Assembly: GCF_009696485.1 (NCBI RefSeq)
Contig: NZ_VULY01000038.1
Location: 1-41,010 of the forward strand
Direction: 5' to 3'
From: Suipraeoptans intestinalis
GTDB taxonomy: Bacteria > Bacillota > Clostridia > Lachnospirales > Lachnospiraceae
Length of the DNA stretch: 41,010 bases
The translations under genes and the position numbers were made by a program. Below are positions 16,632 to 24,741 of the stretch, one piece after another (within the stretch, counting starts at the first letter, position 1; the number at the start of each line of letters is the position of its first letter). The notes under the pieces were generated by a model, which ran no database searches, had not been told where the DNA came from, and saw only the letters and a program-made list of their open reading frames with translations.

Positions 16632-17857
16632 TGGAGCAGGGGCCTTTTGTATTCGGAAAGATAAGGGGTGCCGTACTTTTGCTGTATTACGCTTCCGTAG
16701 AGGTTAGAAGCGAAAATTTCTTTTTCCAACAGTTTTTTTCCTGTCTCTGTCAGAGAATCTGCCTGGGAAAGGCGAGACAGAACAGGGATAGAAGAAGTCT
16801 TATTTAAAAGAGAAAGAACAGGAGCAGAGCCTTTCTTCACGCCCAGCACACGGGCGTAAGGGGGCTCTTTTTTTACCATATCAGTCTCTTCCCGGGTAAT
16901 GCCAAGAAGGACGGCCAGAAGACAGCGGCGGATCCGCCCCAGTGTCATCTCCTTGGAATGCAGGAGAGCACAGAAAGCCTCCAGTGTGTCGTAAGCGTCC
17001 AGATGGTTTAGGATCCTTCTGGCCAGATCCGGTGTGATGTCCCGGTATCGACACAGAGATTCCTCTGTTTCCTGCAGCAGGCGGTACCGGAGTGCAGGAG
17101 AGAAATCCTCAAAAGCAACAGGATATTGCAGGTGGAACTGGGATTGAAGCATCCGGAAAGCAAATGAGGGCATCTGGCGGCAGATCCGGGAAAAGTTTGG
17201 GGCATCGTCTCCGGATAGCTGCATCCGGATGGAGGTGGCGGATCCAAAGCCATCCACCTCCTCCAGCTGATGGTAACCGGCACCCTCCCGGGCTATGGTA
17301 AGAGGGAGAATGGAACTGTTGCTTCGAAAAAGTGCCTTCAAATACTCGATCCCAAGGATGTTGTTGGGTGAGCTTAGGAGACAGGGAGTCTGATCCCCCT
17401 CCTTCAGATAATCGCGCAGAGCCAGCTGGCGGGCTTTGGGGAAGGAATTGCCCTCCTTTACATAGGAAGAGAGGAGGTGGCGATATGCGTCAGGCTCCTC
17501 TGCCAGGGTACGGGCGAGGGAAGACAAAGCGGCCAGATCCCCGGATTCACTTCCAAAGGACAGAACGTCCACACAGCCGAGGGCATTGAAAAGAGAGATT
17601 CCTCCTTCAGCAAAAAACTCGGCGCTTCCGGTGGCACAGGGAAGAGGAAGCTGGATCACCAGGTCCGCTCCTGCCTCAAGAGCCATGGAAGTCCGCAGGT
17701 ATTTGGAAAGAAAAGCGGGAGTTCCGCGCTGTACGAAGTCCCCGCTCATCAAAGCAATAACGGCATCTGCACCGGAAAGCTTCCGGGTCTTTTCCAGATG
17801 GTAAAGATGTCCGTTATGGAAAGGGTTGTATTCAACGATCACTCCTGCTACTTTCAT
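16628..17857 (-). CDS. tmcAL: tRNA(Met) cytidine acetate ligase (TmcAL)
   Basis: ATP-dependent enzyme that acetylates wobble cytidine 34 of elongator tRNA-Met using acetate. The 409 residues start at the ATG complementary to 17855-17857, with AAGGAGAT upstream; a longer frame to 17956 lacks a site. The nucleotidyltransferase HIGH-like motif is in EYNPFHNGHLYHLEKT (residues 9-24). ALMSGDFVQRGTPA, LPLPCATGSAEFFAEGG and SPNNILGIEYLKAL are typical family blocks. It diverges from mgtE and converges on degV, overlapping the degV stop by 4 bases. Confidence 0.93.
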   Translation of the reverse strand: MKVAGVIVEYNPFHNGHLYHLEKTRKLSGADAVIALMSGDFVQRGTPAFLSKYLRTSMALEAGADLVIQLPLPCATGSAEFFAEGGISLFNALGCVDVLSFGSESGDLAALSSLARTLAEEPDAYRHLLSSYVKEGNSFPKARQLALRDYLKEGDQTPCLLSSPNNILGIEYLKALFRSNSSILPLTIAREGAGYHQLEEVDGFGSATSIRMQLSGDDAPNFSRICRQMPSFAFRMLQSQFHLQYPVAFEDFSPALRYRLLQETEESLCRYRDITPDLARRILNHLDAYDTLEAFCALLHSKEMTLGRIRRCLLAVLLGITREETDMVKKEPPYARVLGVKKGSAPVLSLLNKTSSIPVLSRLSQADSLTETGKKLLEKEIFASNLYGSVIQQKYGTPYLSEYKRPLLH

Positions 17858-17867
17858 GATAATCTCC

Positions 17868-17896
17868 TTGTATATCTTACTGAAATTGATTATACT
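17868..17896 (+). promoter_or_regulatory. Promoter of mgtE
   Basis: TTGTAT (17868-17873), 17 bases, TATACT (17891-17896). The leader to the mgtE start is about 40 bases, too short for an M-box magnesium riboswitch, and none is visible. Confidence 0.55.
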
Positions 17897-17917
17897 ATAA
17901 AAGAATTTGGTATGCAA
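17888..17917 (-). promoter_or_regulatory. Promoter of tmcAL, overlapping the mgtE promoter
   Basis: Minus strand TTGCAT (17912-17917), 18 bases, TATAAT (17888-17893). Its -10 shares bases with the mgtE -10, so the two divergent promoters should compete for polymerase. Confidence 0.5.
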
Positions 17918-17943
17918 TGTACGGGGAAAGGGGGATACATGGG

Positions 17944-19356
17944 ATGGAAGAAACATATACGGATGTGCCGGCAGAAGAAAAAGAAGAGAGCATTGACTAT
18001 CTGGAAGAGCGAGAAGAGCTGACAGGCCAGAGGATCCGTGATATGCTAGAACAAAAACAGTACAAAGAGCTGAAAGAAGAGCTGGAGCATAACATGTACC
18101 CTGTGGATCTGGCGGAGATCTTGGCAGAATTTGACCAGAAGCAGATGGTGATGGTATTTCGGCTGCTGGCCAAGGAAGAGGCGGCAGAGACCTTTGCTTA
18201 TATGAACAGCGATATGCGGGAGGTTCTGATCAATGCCCTGACAGATTCTGAGCTGGAAGAGGTCATGGAAGAGATGTATCTGGACGACACGGTGGACGTG
18301 CTGGAGGAAATGCCGGCCAATGTGGTGGACAGGCTTCTGATGGCGACCAACGAGGAGACCAGGGTCCAGATCAATCAGCTGCTGCAGTACCCCGAAGACA
18401 GTGCGGGAAGCATCATGAACGTGGACTATATCGCCCTGCGGAAGGATATGACAGTGGCGGATTCCATCCTTAAGATCCGTCAGGTGGGTCTGAACCGGGA
18501 GACCATCTATACCTGTTATGTGACAGAAAAGAGGAAGCTGATCGGACTGGTGGACGTCAAAGAGCTTCTGACTACCAGTGAATCAAAGACCATAGAAGAG
18601 ATCATGGAGACCAATACCCTCTATGCATATACTACGGACGACCAGGAGGATGTGGCAAGAACTATCACCAAGTATGGATTGATCGCCTTGCCTATTGTGG
18701 ATCATGAAATGTGCATGGTGGGAATCGTTACCGTTGACGACGCCATGCTGGTTTTGCAGGAGGAGGAAACGGAGGACATCAGCATCATGGCGGGTGTCAG
18801 CCCTAACGAAGAAACCTATTTCGGTACAGGGGTATTTAAACATGTACGGGGACGTATTCCATGGCTTCTGTTTCTGATGCTGTCGGCAACTACGACACAG
18901 ATGATCATGAACCACTATGAAAAAGCGCTGGCCGTTATGCCACAGCTGGCAGGATTCATTCCCATGCTGATGGGAACGGGGGGAAACTGCGGTTCTCAGA
19001 GCTCGACCCTGGTGATCCGCGGGATCGCCGTGGGAGAGATCGAATTCAAGGACATCGGAAAGGTCATTTTTAAGGAGGTCAGGGTTGCGCTTCTGGTGAG
19101 CGCTGCCTTGTCGGTGGTAAACGGACTGCGGATCCTTCTGATGGGACAGGGGGACCCCATGATTGCGGTAACCATCGGAGCGACCATGGCATGCACCATC
19201 GTGATCGCCAAGATCGTGGGAGGAACGTTGCCGCTTCTGGCAAAGAAGATCGGCCTGGATCCGGCCATCATGGCAACGCCGCTGATCTCCACTCTGGTGG
19301 ATACTAGCACGGTGACCGTCTACTTTATGATCGTCAGCGCAGTGTTCAAAATGTGA
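17944..19356 (+). CDS. mgtE: Magnesium transporter MgtE
   Basis: A 470-residue Mg2+ channel of the inner membrane. The acidic N-domain (about 30-140) has MgtE superhelical repeats (PVDLAEILAEFD; EEMYLDDTVDVLEEMP). Two CBS domains follow (about 145-265), then five C-terminal membrane helices. GTGGNCGSQSSTLVIRGIAV (about 344) is the conserved pore-region motif and PLISTLVDTSTVTVYF ends the last helix. In MgtE, Mg2+ bound between the N and CBS domains closes the pore, so regulation is largely post-translational. ATG 17944 is preceded by AAAGGGGG. Monocistronic with its own terminator. Confidence 0.96.
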   Translation: MEETYTDVPAEEKEESIDYLEEREELTGQRIRDMLEQKQYKELKEELEHNMYPVDLAEILAEFDQKQMVMVFRLLAKEEAAETFAYMNSDMREVLINALTDSELEEVMEEMYLDDTVDVLEEMPANVVDRLLMATNEETRVQINQLLQYPEDSAGSIMNVDYIALRKDMTVADSILKIRQVGLNRETIYTCYVTEKRKLIGLVDVKELLTTSESKTIEEIMETNTLYAYTTDDQEDVARTITKYGLIALPIVDHEMCMVGIVTVDDAMLVLQEEETEDISIMAGVSPNEETYFGTGVFKHVRGRIPWLLFLMLSATTTQMIMNHYEKALAVMPQLAGFIPMLMGTGGNCGSQSSTLVIRGIAVGEIEFKDIGKVIFKEVRVALLVSAALSVVNGLRILLMGQGDPMIAVTIGATMACTIVIAKIVGGTLPLLAKKIGLDPAIMATPLISTLVDTSTVTVYFMIVSAVFKM

Positions 19357-19393
19357 AAGACATCACGAAAAATTGTACGTGAAAATAGACAGG

Positions 19394-19419
19394 AAAGACC
19401 TTGTTTGCAAGGTCTTTTT
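19394..19419 (+). terminator. Terminator after mgtE
   Basis: A 10-bp stem AAAGACCTTG/CAAGGTCTTT with a 4-base loop, ending in a T-run. It overlaps the pta -35 region. Confidence 0.85.
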
Positions 19420-19429
19420 GTACTATAAT
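19401..19429 (+). promoter_or_regulatory. Promoter of pta-ackA
   Basis: TTGTTT (19401-19406), 17 bases, TATAAT (19424-19429), 38 bases before the pta start. The -35 lies within the mgtE terminator stem. Confidence 0.65.
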
Positions 19430-19466
19430 GACGATAGTGATAAATTATGAAAGGAGTCTATTGAAC

Positions 19467-20468
19467 ATGGGATTCATAGATGAGATCAAGGCAAAAGCCA
19501 AATTGGGGAAGAAGACGATCGTGCTTCCGGAGACAGAGGATATCAGGACATATGAAGCAGCGGAGGCTGTGCTGAAAGAAGGAACAGCCAATCTGATCCT
19601 GGTAGGGAGCGAGGAAGAGATCGCAAAGAACAAAGGAGATTTTGACATCACCGGCGCTGTTATCGTAGATCCAAAGACCTACGCCAAGACAGACGCCTAC
19701 GTAGAAAAGCTGGTGGAACTCAGGGAAAAGAAAGGGATGACGCCGGAGAAGGCAAGAGAACTGCTTCTGACGGATTATCTTTATTACGGAGTGATGATGG
19801 TGAAAATGAAGGATGCCGACGGGATGGTTTCGGGAGCGTGCCATTCCACCGCAGATACCCTGCGTCCCTGCCTTCAGATCCTGAAGACAAAGCCGGGCGT
19901 GAAACTGGTATCCGCCTTTTTCGTTATGGTCGTTCCGGATTGTGATATGGGAGCAGACGGAACCTTTATTTTTGCAGATTCAGGACTGGAACAGAATCCG
20001 GATCCGGAGAAGCTGGCAGCCATCGCGCTTTCTTCAGCGGAGTCTTTCGCCCTGCTGACAGACAAGGAGCCCATCGTGGCAATGCTGTCTCACTCCACCA
20101 AAGGAAGCGCAAAGCACGCAGATGTGGACAAGGTTCTGGAAGCTTTACGGATCGCCAAAGAGAATGCGCCGGAAGGACTGCTTTTGGACGGAGAGCTCCA
20201 GTTGGATGCGGCCATCGTTCCGGAAGTGGGAGCCTCCAAGGCTCCGGGAAGTCCCGTGGCAGGGAAGGCCAACGTACTGGTATTTCCGGATCTGGATGCC
20301 GGGAACATCGGGTATAAGCTGGTACAGAGACTGGCAAAGGCAGAGGCTTACGGACCTCTGACACAGGGGATCGCAGCTCCGGTCAACGATCTGTCCAGAG
20401 GATGCAGTGCAAAGGATATTGAAGGTGTAGTAGCGATTACAGCCGTTCAGGCAATGGCTGAGGCTTAA
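19467..20468 (+). CDS. pta: Phosphate acetyltransferase
   Basis: Converts acetyl-CoA and phosphate to acetyl-phosphate and CoA; cytosolic, first step of acetate production. The 333-residue short form has only the PTA_PTB domain (no BioD-like N-terminal extension). Signatures: [12 protein letters not shown] at the start, [17 protein letters not shown] (about 118), [22 protein letters not shown] (about 205), [10 protein letters not shown] and [19 protein letters not shown] 19467 has AAGGAG 10 bases upstream; a longer frame from 19401 covers the promoter and was rejected. It forms an operon with ackA, 23 bases on. Confidence 0.97.
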   Translation: MGFIDEIKAKAKLGKKTIVLPETEDIRTYEAAEAVLKEGTANLILVGSEEEIAKNKGDFDITGAVIVDPKTYAKTDAYVEKLVELREKKGMTPEKARELLLTDYLYYGVMMVKMKDADGMVSGACHSTADTLRPCLQILKTKPGVKLVSAFFVMVVPDCDMGADGTFIFADSGLEQNPDPEKLAAIALSSAESFALLTDKEPIVAMLSHSTKGSAKHADVDKVLEALRIAKENAPEGLLLDGELQLDAAIVPEVGASKAPGSPVAGKANVLVFPDLDAGNIGYKLVQRLAKAEAYGPLTQGIAAPVNDLSRGCSAKDIEGVVAITAVQAMAEA

Positions 20469-20491
20469 AAAGAAAAGAGAGGGATTTAGTC

Positions 20492-21682
20492 ATGAATGTA
20501 CTGGTAATTAACTGCGGAAGTTCATCTTTAAAGTTTCAGTTGATCAATTCACAGTCCGAGCAGGTGTTGGCCAAGGGGCTGTGCGAGAGGATCGGGATTG
20601 ATGGAAGCCTTACCTATCAGCCGGAAGGGCAGGATAAGATCAAGGAAGCGAAGGCGATGCCTACGCATACAGAGGCGATCCAGTTTGTGATAGAGGCTCT
20701 GACAGATCCGGCAACGGGAGTCGTAAAGGATCTGAAAGAGATCGGGGCGGTGGGACACCGTGTGGTACACGGAGGAGAGGCGTTTGCAAGCTCCGTTGTG
20801 ATCACGGAAGAGGTTCTGGCAGCGATCGAGGACTGCAATGATCTGGCTCCGCTGCACAACCCGGCCAACCTGATCGGGATCCGGGCATGTATGGAACTGA
20901 TGCCGGGAACGCCTATGGTGGCGGTATTTGACACAGCGTTCCACCAGACGATGCCGGAGAAGGCATATATGTACGGACTTCCATATGACTACTACAAGAA
21001 TTACAAAGTAAGAAGATACGGATTTCATGGAACAAGCCACAGCTTTGTGTCAAAAAGAGCGGCAGAGATCTTCGGAAAACCCTGTGAAGAAGTAAAGACG
21101 ATCGTGTGTCATCTGGGGAACGGTGCCAGCGTGTGCGCAGTGGACGGCGGCAAGTCGGTAGATACCTCCATGGGACTGACGCCTCTGGAAGGGCTGGTTA
21201 TGGGTACAAGATCCGGAGATATCGATCCGGCGATCCTGGAATTTCTGGCGAAAAAAGAAGGCCTGGATATCACTGGACTGATGAATATGCTGAACAAAAA
21301 ATCGGGTGTATTTGGACTTTCCGGCAATCTTTCCAGCGATTTCAGAGATCTGGAGACAGCTGCCGATGAAGGAAATCCTTTGGCGAAGGCAGCGCTGGAA
21401 GTATTTGCTTACAGAGTGGCCAAGTATGTGGGAAGCTATGCGGCGGCCATGAATGGGGTGGATGTGATCGCATTTACCGCAGGAATCGGAGAGAACGCAA
21501 GCATTGTTCGTGAGATGGTGCTGGAATATCTGGGATACCTGGGCATCACTTTGGATAGCGAAGCAAATAAGGGCAGAGGGAAAGAAATCCGGATTTCCAC
21601 GGAGGATTCTAACGTACTGGTAATGGTGATCCCCACCAATGAAGAACTTGCGATCGCAAGAGAAACAGTAGCGCTGGTCTAG
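20492..21682 (+). CDS. ackA: Acetate kinase
   Basis: Makes acetate and ATP from acetyl-phosphate and ADP, paired with pta for substrate-level phosphorylation. 396 residues, ASKHA fold. Visible landmarks: [13 protein letters not shown] (N7), GHRVVHGG (catalytic-site Arg), [10 protein letters not shown] (Asp about 148), YGFHGTSH (about 176), [11 protein letters not shown] (phosphate loop), [10 protein letters not shown] and FTAGIGENA. The ribosome binding site is AGAGAGGGA. Complete, with no odd features. Confidence 0.98.
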   Translation: MNVLVINCGSSSLKFQLINSQSEQVLAKGLCERIGIDGSLTYQPEGQDKIKEAKAMPTHTEAIQFVIEALTDPATGVVKDLKEIGAVGHRVVHGGEAFASSVVITEEVLAAIEDCNDLAPLHNPANLIGIRACMELMPGTPMVAVFDTAFHQTMPEKAYMYGLPYDYYKNYKVRRYGFHGTSHSFVSKRAAEIFGKPCEEVKTIVCHLGNGASVCAVDGGKSVDTSMGLTPLEGLVMGTRSGDIDPAILEFLAKKEGLDITGLMNMLNKKSGVFGLSGNLSSDFRDLETAADEGNPLAKAALEVFAYRVAKYVGSYAAAMNGVDVIAFTAGIGENASIVREMVLEYLGYLGITLDSEANKGRGKEIRISTEDSNVLVMVIPTNEELAIARETVALV

Positions 21683-21751
21683 TCTGAACAAAGCGGTTGA
21701 AGACGTCATCTGGGCGCTGCAGGGATCGCTTCCGTTTCGTGGAATTATGTG

Positions 21752-21779
21752 TTGACAAAACAAATTTACATGATATAAT
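21752..21779 (+). promoter_or_regulatory. Promoter of yceD-rpmF
   Basis: TTGACA (21752-21757), 16 bases, TATAAT (21774-21779), 29 bases before the yceD start. Confidence 0.85.
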
Positions 21780-21808
21780 TGTTTAGGTATGAATAGGAGT
21801 ATTGCATT

Positions 21809-22336
21809 ATGATAGTAAACCTATCCAGCGTTTTATCTGAGCCACATCAGCCGCTTCGGGTAACAGTTGACTGGAAGGACGATGAGATTGTCGCTTTTGG
21901 CGGGCATTTTCCGCTGAGAGGGCCGTTTGTGACCGAGATTCAGGTGACATACGACGGCGGGCATGACGTGTCCGTTTCAGGGAAGGGAAGTTTCAAGGCA
22001 GAGATTCCCTGTGACCGCTGTCTGGAGCCGGTGGAGAAAGAGATGTTCCTGGATTTTCAAAAGAAAGTGACTGTCAGCAAGGATGGCGGAAAAGGAACAG
22101 AGGACTCGGATGAGATCAATTATATTGAAGGGTATAACTTTGACGTAGAGCAGCTGATCTGCAACGAGTTATTAGTAGGGTGGCCGATGAAAATTCTATG
22201 TAGCGACAACTGCAGGGGAATTTGTAATGTGTGCGGTCAGAACTTGAACGAGGGAGTTTGTGACTGCGAATCCACAGGGCTTGATCCCAGAATGTCAGTT
22301 ATCCAAGATGTTTTTAAGAATTTTAAGGAGGTGTAA
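21809..22336 (+). CDS. yceD: YceD-family (DUF177) protein
   Basis: A 175-residue DUF177 protein. The N-terminal half contains the family core (SGKGSFKAEIPCDRCLEPVE, the first Cys pair). The C-terminal part contains CSDNCRGICNVCGQNLN followed by CDC, a probable zinc site. YceD is nearly always encoded directly before rpmF, as here (3-base gap), and is linked to 23S rRNA and 50S assembly in bacteria and plastids. Translation starts at ATG 21809 after TAGGAG. Its molecular activity is not known. Confidence 0.92.
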   Translation: MIVNLSSVLSEPHQPLRVTVDWKDDEIVAFGGHFPLRGPFVTEIQVTYDGGHDVSVSGKGSFKAEIPCDRCLEPVEKEMFLDFQKKVTVSKDGGKGTEDSDEINYIEGYNFDVEQLICNELLVGWPMKILCSDNCRGICNVCGQNLNEGVCDCESTGLDPRMSVIQDVFKNFKEV

Positions 22337-22339
22337 CCT

Positions 22340-22522
22340 ATGTCGATCTGTCCAAAGAATAAATCTTCTAAAGCAAGAAGAGATAAGAGAAGAGCAAACT
22401 GGAAGATGAGTGTGCCGAATCTGGTAAAATGCAGCAAGTGCGGTGAACTGATGATGCCTCACAGAGTTTGCAAGGCTTGCGGTTCTTACAACAAAAAGGC
22501 TATCGTTACGGTAGAGCAGTAG
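22340..22522 (+). CDS. rpmF: 50S ribosomal protein L32
   Basis: A 60-residue basic ribosomal protein: the N-terminal CPKNKSSKARRDKRRA segment, then CSKCGELMMPHRVCKACG, which is the four-cysteine zinc-binding (C+) form of L32. A full AAGGAGGTG site precedes the ATG. Translationally linked to yceD. A C+ form suggests zinc dependence; a C- paralogue, if any, is not in the window. Confidence 0.97.
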   Translation: MSICPKNKSSKARRDKRRANWKMSVPNLVKCSKCGELMMPHRVCKACGSYNKKAIVTVEQ

Positions 22523-22554
22523 GATCAGGCAGCTGATAAAATCTACACAATCTC

Positions 22555-22591
22555 AGGACTTTCACAATTTTGTGGAGGTCCTGTTTCGTTT
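22555..22591 (+). terminator. Terminator after rpmF
   Basis: A continuous 12-bp stem, AGGACTTTCACA (22555-22566) with TGTGGAGGTCCT (22571-22582), two G-U pairs, a 4-base loop and a T-rich tail (GTTTCGTTT). Confidence 0.65.
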
Positions 22592-22602
22592 GTAAAGAAG
22601 TA

Positions 22603-22631
22603 TTGCTTTTTCAGATAATGTTTAGTAAAAT
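22603..22631 (+). promoter_or_regulatory. Promoter of plsX
   Basis: TTGCTT (22603-22608), 17 bases, TAAAAT (22626-22631), 29 bases before the plsX start. No FapR-type box is seen. Confidence 0.55.
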
Positions 22632-22660
22632 GATTTCGAGCAACGTCAGGAGGAAGAAAT

Positions 22661-23683
22661 ATGTCAGACATTACACGGATTGCACTGGATGCAATGGGAG
22701 GAGACAACGCACCGACTGAGATGATAAAGGGCGCCGTATGGGCGGTCAATGAAAATGCCGATATGAAGGTGTTTCTGGTAGGCAAAGAAGAGATCTTAAG
22801 AAGGGAGCTTCAGAAGCAGACCTACGATCCGGAAAGGATCGAGATCGTCAACGCAGATGAGGTGATCGAGACGTCGGAACCTCCGGTAAATGCCATCCGC
22901 CGGAAGAAAGACTCTTCCATCGTTGTAGGGATGAAGATGGTTCGGAACAAGGAGGCAGACGCATTTGTGTCCGCCGGAAATTCCGGAGCGGTTCTTGTGG
23001 GTGGACAGGTTTTGATCGGAAAGATCAAAGGTGTAGAAAGAACCCCGCTTGCTCCGTTGATCCCTACCAAAGACGGAGTCAGCCTGCTGATCGACTGCGG
23101 AGCCAATGTGGATGCCAGATCTTCTCACCTGGTTCAGTTTGCGCAGATGGGATCCATCTATATGGAGCATGTAGTCGGGATCAAAGATCCCAAGGTGGGG
23201 ATCGTCAATATCGGGGCAGAAGAAGAAAAGGGCAATGCATTGGTGAAAGAGACCTTTCCTCTTCTGAAAGAAGCGAAAGGGATCCGGTTTATCGGGAGCG
23301 TAGAATCCCGGGAGATACCAAGGGGGCAGGCAGACGTGATCGTCTGTGAAGCTTTTGTAGGGAATGTCATCCTGAAGCTTTATGAGGGAGTAGGATCTGT
23401 GCTGATCCAGAAGATAAAGGAGGGGCTATTGTCTACCTTTATCAGTAAAGTGGGAGCTGCACTGGCAAAACCGGCGCTGAAGTCTACACTGAAAAGCTTT
23501 GATGCAAGTGAGCACGGAGGAGCGCCCATGCTGGGGCTGCAGGGACTGGTGGTAAAAACCCACGGCAATGCGAAGGCAAAAGAGGTGCGGAACACCCTGA
23601 AACAGTGTGTTCTGTTTAAAAAGCAGAAGATTGATGAAAAAATCAGAGAATGTATCCAGAATAGGGAAGAGGCTGCCGAATAG
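22661..23683 (+). CDS. plsX: Phosphate acyltransferase PlsX
   Basis: Converts acyl-ACP and phosphate to acyl-phosphate, the donor for PlsY in phospholipid synthesis; peripheral membrane. 340 residues. Signatures: [12 protein letters not shown] at the start, [12 protein letters not shown] (about 107), [24 protein letters not shown] (about 184), [16 protein letters not shown] and [25 protein letters not shown] site precedes the ATG. It heads a run with acpP (77-base gap), rnc, smc and ftsY. Confidence 0.96.
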   Translation: MSDITRIALDAMGGDNAPTEMIKGAVWAVNENADMKVFLVGKEEILRRELQKQTYDPERIEIVNADEVIETSEPPVNAIRRKKDSSIVVGMKMVRNKEADAFVSAGNSGAVLVGGQVLIGKIKGVERTPLAPLIPTKDGVSLLIDCGANVDARSSHLVQFAQMGSIYMEHVVGIKDPKVGIVNIGAEEEKGNALVKETFPLLKEAKGIRFIGSVESREIPRGQADVIVCEAFVGNVILKLYEGVGSVLIQKIKEGLLSTFISKVGAALAKPALKSTLKSFDASEHGGAPMLGLQGLVVKTHGNAKAKEVRNTLKQCVLFKKQKIDEKIRECIQNREEAAE

Positions 23684-23760
23684 ATGAACAGGGCAGGACT
23701 ACACTCGGGAAAGAGACAGGTTCAAGATCTGTACAGTACAAAGAGAGAAGGAGAGGACGA

Positions 23761-23994
23761 ATGGAACTGGAAAAAGTAAAAGGGATTATTGCGGATGTAT
23801 TTAACATTGATGAAGATACCATCACGGAGGATACGACTTTTGTAGACGATCTGGGAGCAGATTCTTTGGATATTTTCCAAATCATTATGGGGATCGAAGA
23901 GACGTTTGATATTGAGATCAACAATGAAGATGCGGAAAAGATCGTGACAGTCGGCGATGCAGTGGAACAGATAAAGCTGGCAACCAATAACTAG
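23761..23994 (+). CDS. acpP: Acyl carrier protein
   Basis: A 77-residue acidic four-helix carrier for fatty-acid synthesis. The phosphopantetheine serine is S35 in the conserved GADSLD. Helix II continues [16 protein letters not shown]. The site GAAGGAGAGG precedes the ATG. It sits between plsX (acyl-ACP user) and rnc. The terminator just downstream limits read-through into rnc. Confidence 0.95.
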   Translation: MELEKVKGIIADVFNIDEDTITEDTTFVDDLGADSLDIFQIIMGIEETFDIEINNEDAEKIVTVGDAVEQIKLATNN

Positions 23995-24005
23995 GCGAGG
24001 ATCTG

Positions 24006-24033
24006 AAAAGCCCATCAGGGGCTTTTTCCTTTT
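24006..24033 (+). terminator. Terminator between acpP and rnc
   Basis: An 8-bp stem AAAAGCCC/GGGCTTTT with a 5-base loop, then TCCTTTT. rnc starts only 13 bases later, so partial read-through is likely. Confidence 0.75.
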
Positions 24034-24045
24034 ATGAGGTCAAAT

Positions 24046-24729
24046 ATGGATCGACTAAGAACATTAGAAGAAAAGATCGGCTATGGATTTAAAAATCCTG
24101 TATATTTGAGACAGGCACTGACACACAGCTCCTGTGTTAATGAAAGCCGGCTTTCAAAAGAAGAATGCAATGAAAGGCTGGAGTTTTTGGGTGACGCTGT
24201 TTTGGAGCTGATCTCCAGCGAATTTCTTTTTTTGAAGTACAGGGATCTGCCAGAAGGAAGTCTGACCAAGACTAGGGCAAGCCTGGTGTGCGAACCGTCT
24301 TTGGCATACTGTGCAAGGCAGATTGATCTGGGAAACTTCCTCTGCTTGGGAAAAGGAGAGGAAGGTAGCGGAGGACGCGAAAGAGAGTCCATTATCTCCG
24401 ACGCCATGGAAGCGCTGATCGGAGCGATCTACCTGGATGGCGGACTTGAAAAGGCCAGAGAGTTCATTCACAGATATATTTTGTCCGGATCGGAAAACAG
24501 AGAATTGTTTTTAGACAGCAAAAGTATTTTGCAGGAGATGGTTCAGGCAAAGCTGAAGCAGGACATTACCTATCGGCTGCTGACAGAAGACGGACCGGAT
24601 CATGCCAAAGTGTTTAAAGTGGCGGTTTTTGTGGGAGACACAGCCTGGGGAAAAGGATCGGGAAAGACCAAGAAGCGGGCAGAACAGGAGGCGGCATATG
24701 ATGCAGTGCTCCGATTGCGAGAGAAATAG
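24046..24729 (+). CDS. rnc: Ribonuclease III
   Basis: Double-strand-specific RNase that processes rRNA precursors and structured mRNAs. 227 residues from ATG 24046, which has GAGG 6 bases upstream; an in-frame ATG at 24034 lies against the terminator T-run and was rejected. The catalytic domain has LTHSSCVNE and the signature ERLEFLGDAVLEL (Mg2+-binding Glu/Asp), then DAMEALIGAIYLDGG. The C-terminal dsRNA-binding domain (about 155-225) ends GKGSGKTKKRAEQEAA. smc follows 12 bases on. Confidence 0.97.
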   Translation: MDRLRTLEEKIGYGFKNPVYLRQALTHSSCVNESRLSKEECNERLEFLGDAVLELISSEFLFLKYRDLPEGSLTKTRASLVCEPSLAYCARQIDLGNFLCLGKGEEGSGGRERESIISDAMEALIGAIYLDGGLEKAREFIHRYILSGSENRELFLDSKSILQEMVQAKLKQDITYRLLTEDGPDHAKVFKVAVFVGDTAWGKGSGKTKKRAEQEAAYDAVLRLREK

Positions 24730-24741
24730 AGTGGGTAGCGT

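Noticed and set aside
17858..17943. M-box magnesium riboswitch before mgtE.
   Set aside because: The leader from the predicted promoter is only about 40 bases and shows no such structure.
22523..22660. FapR operator before plsX.
   Set aside because: No matching palindrome; the only structure is the rpmF terminator.
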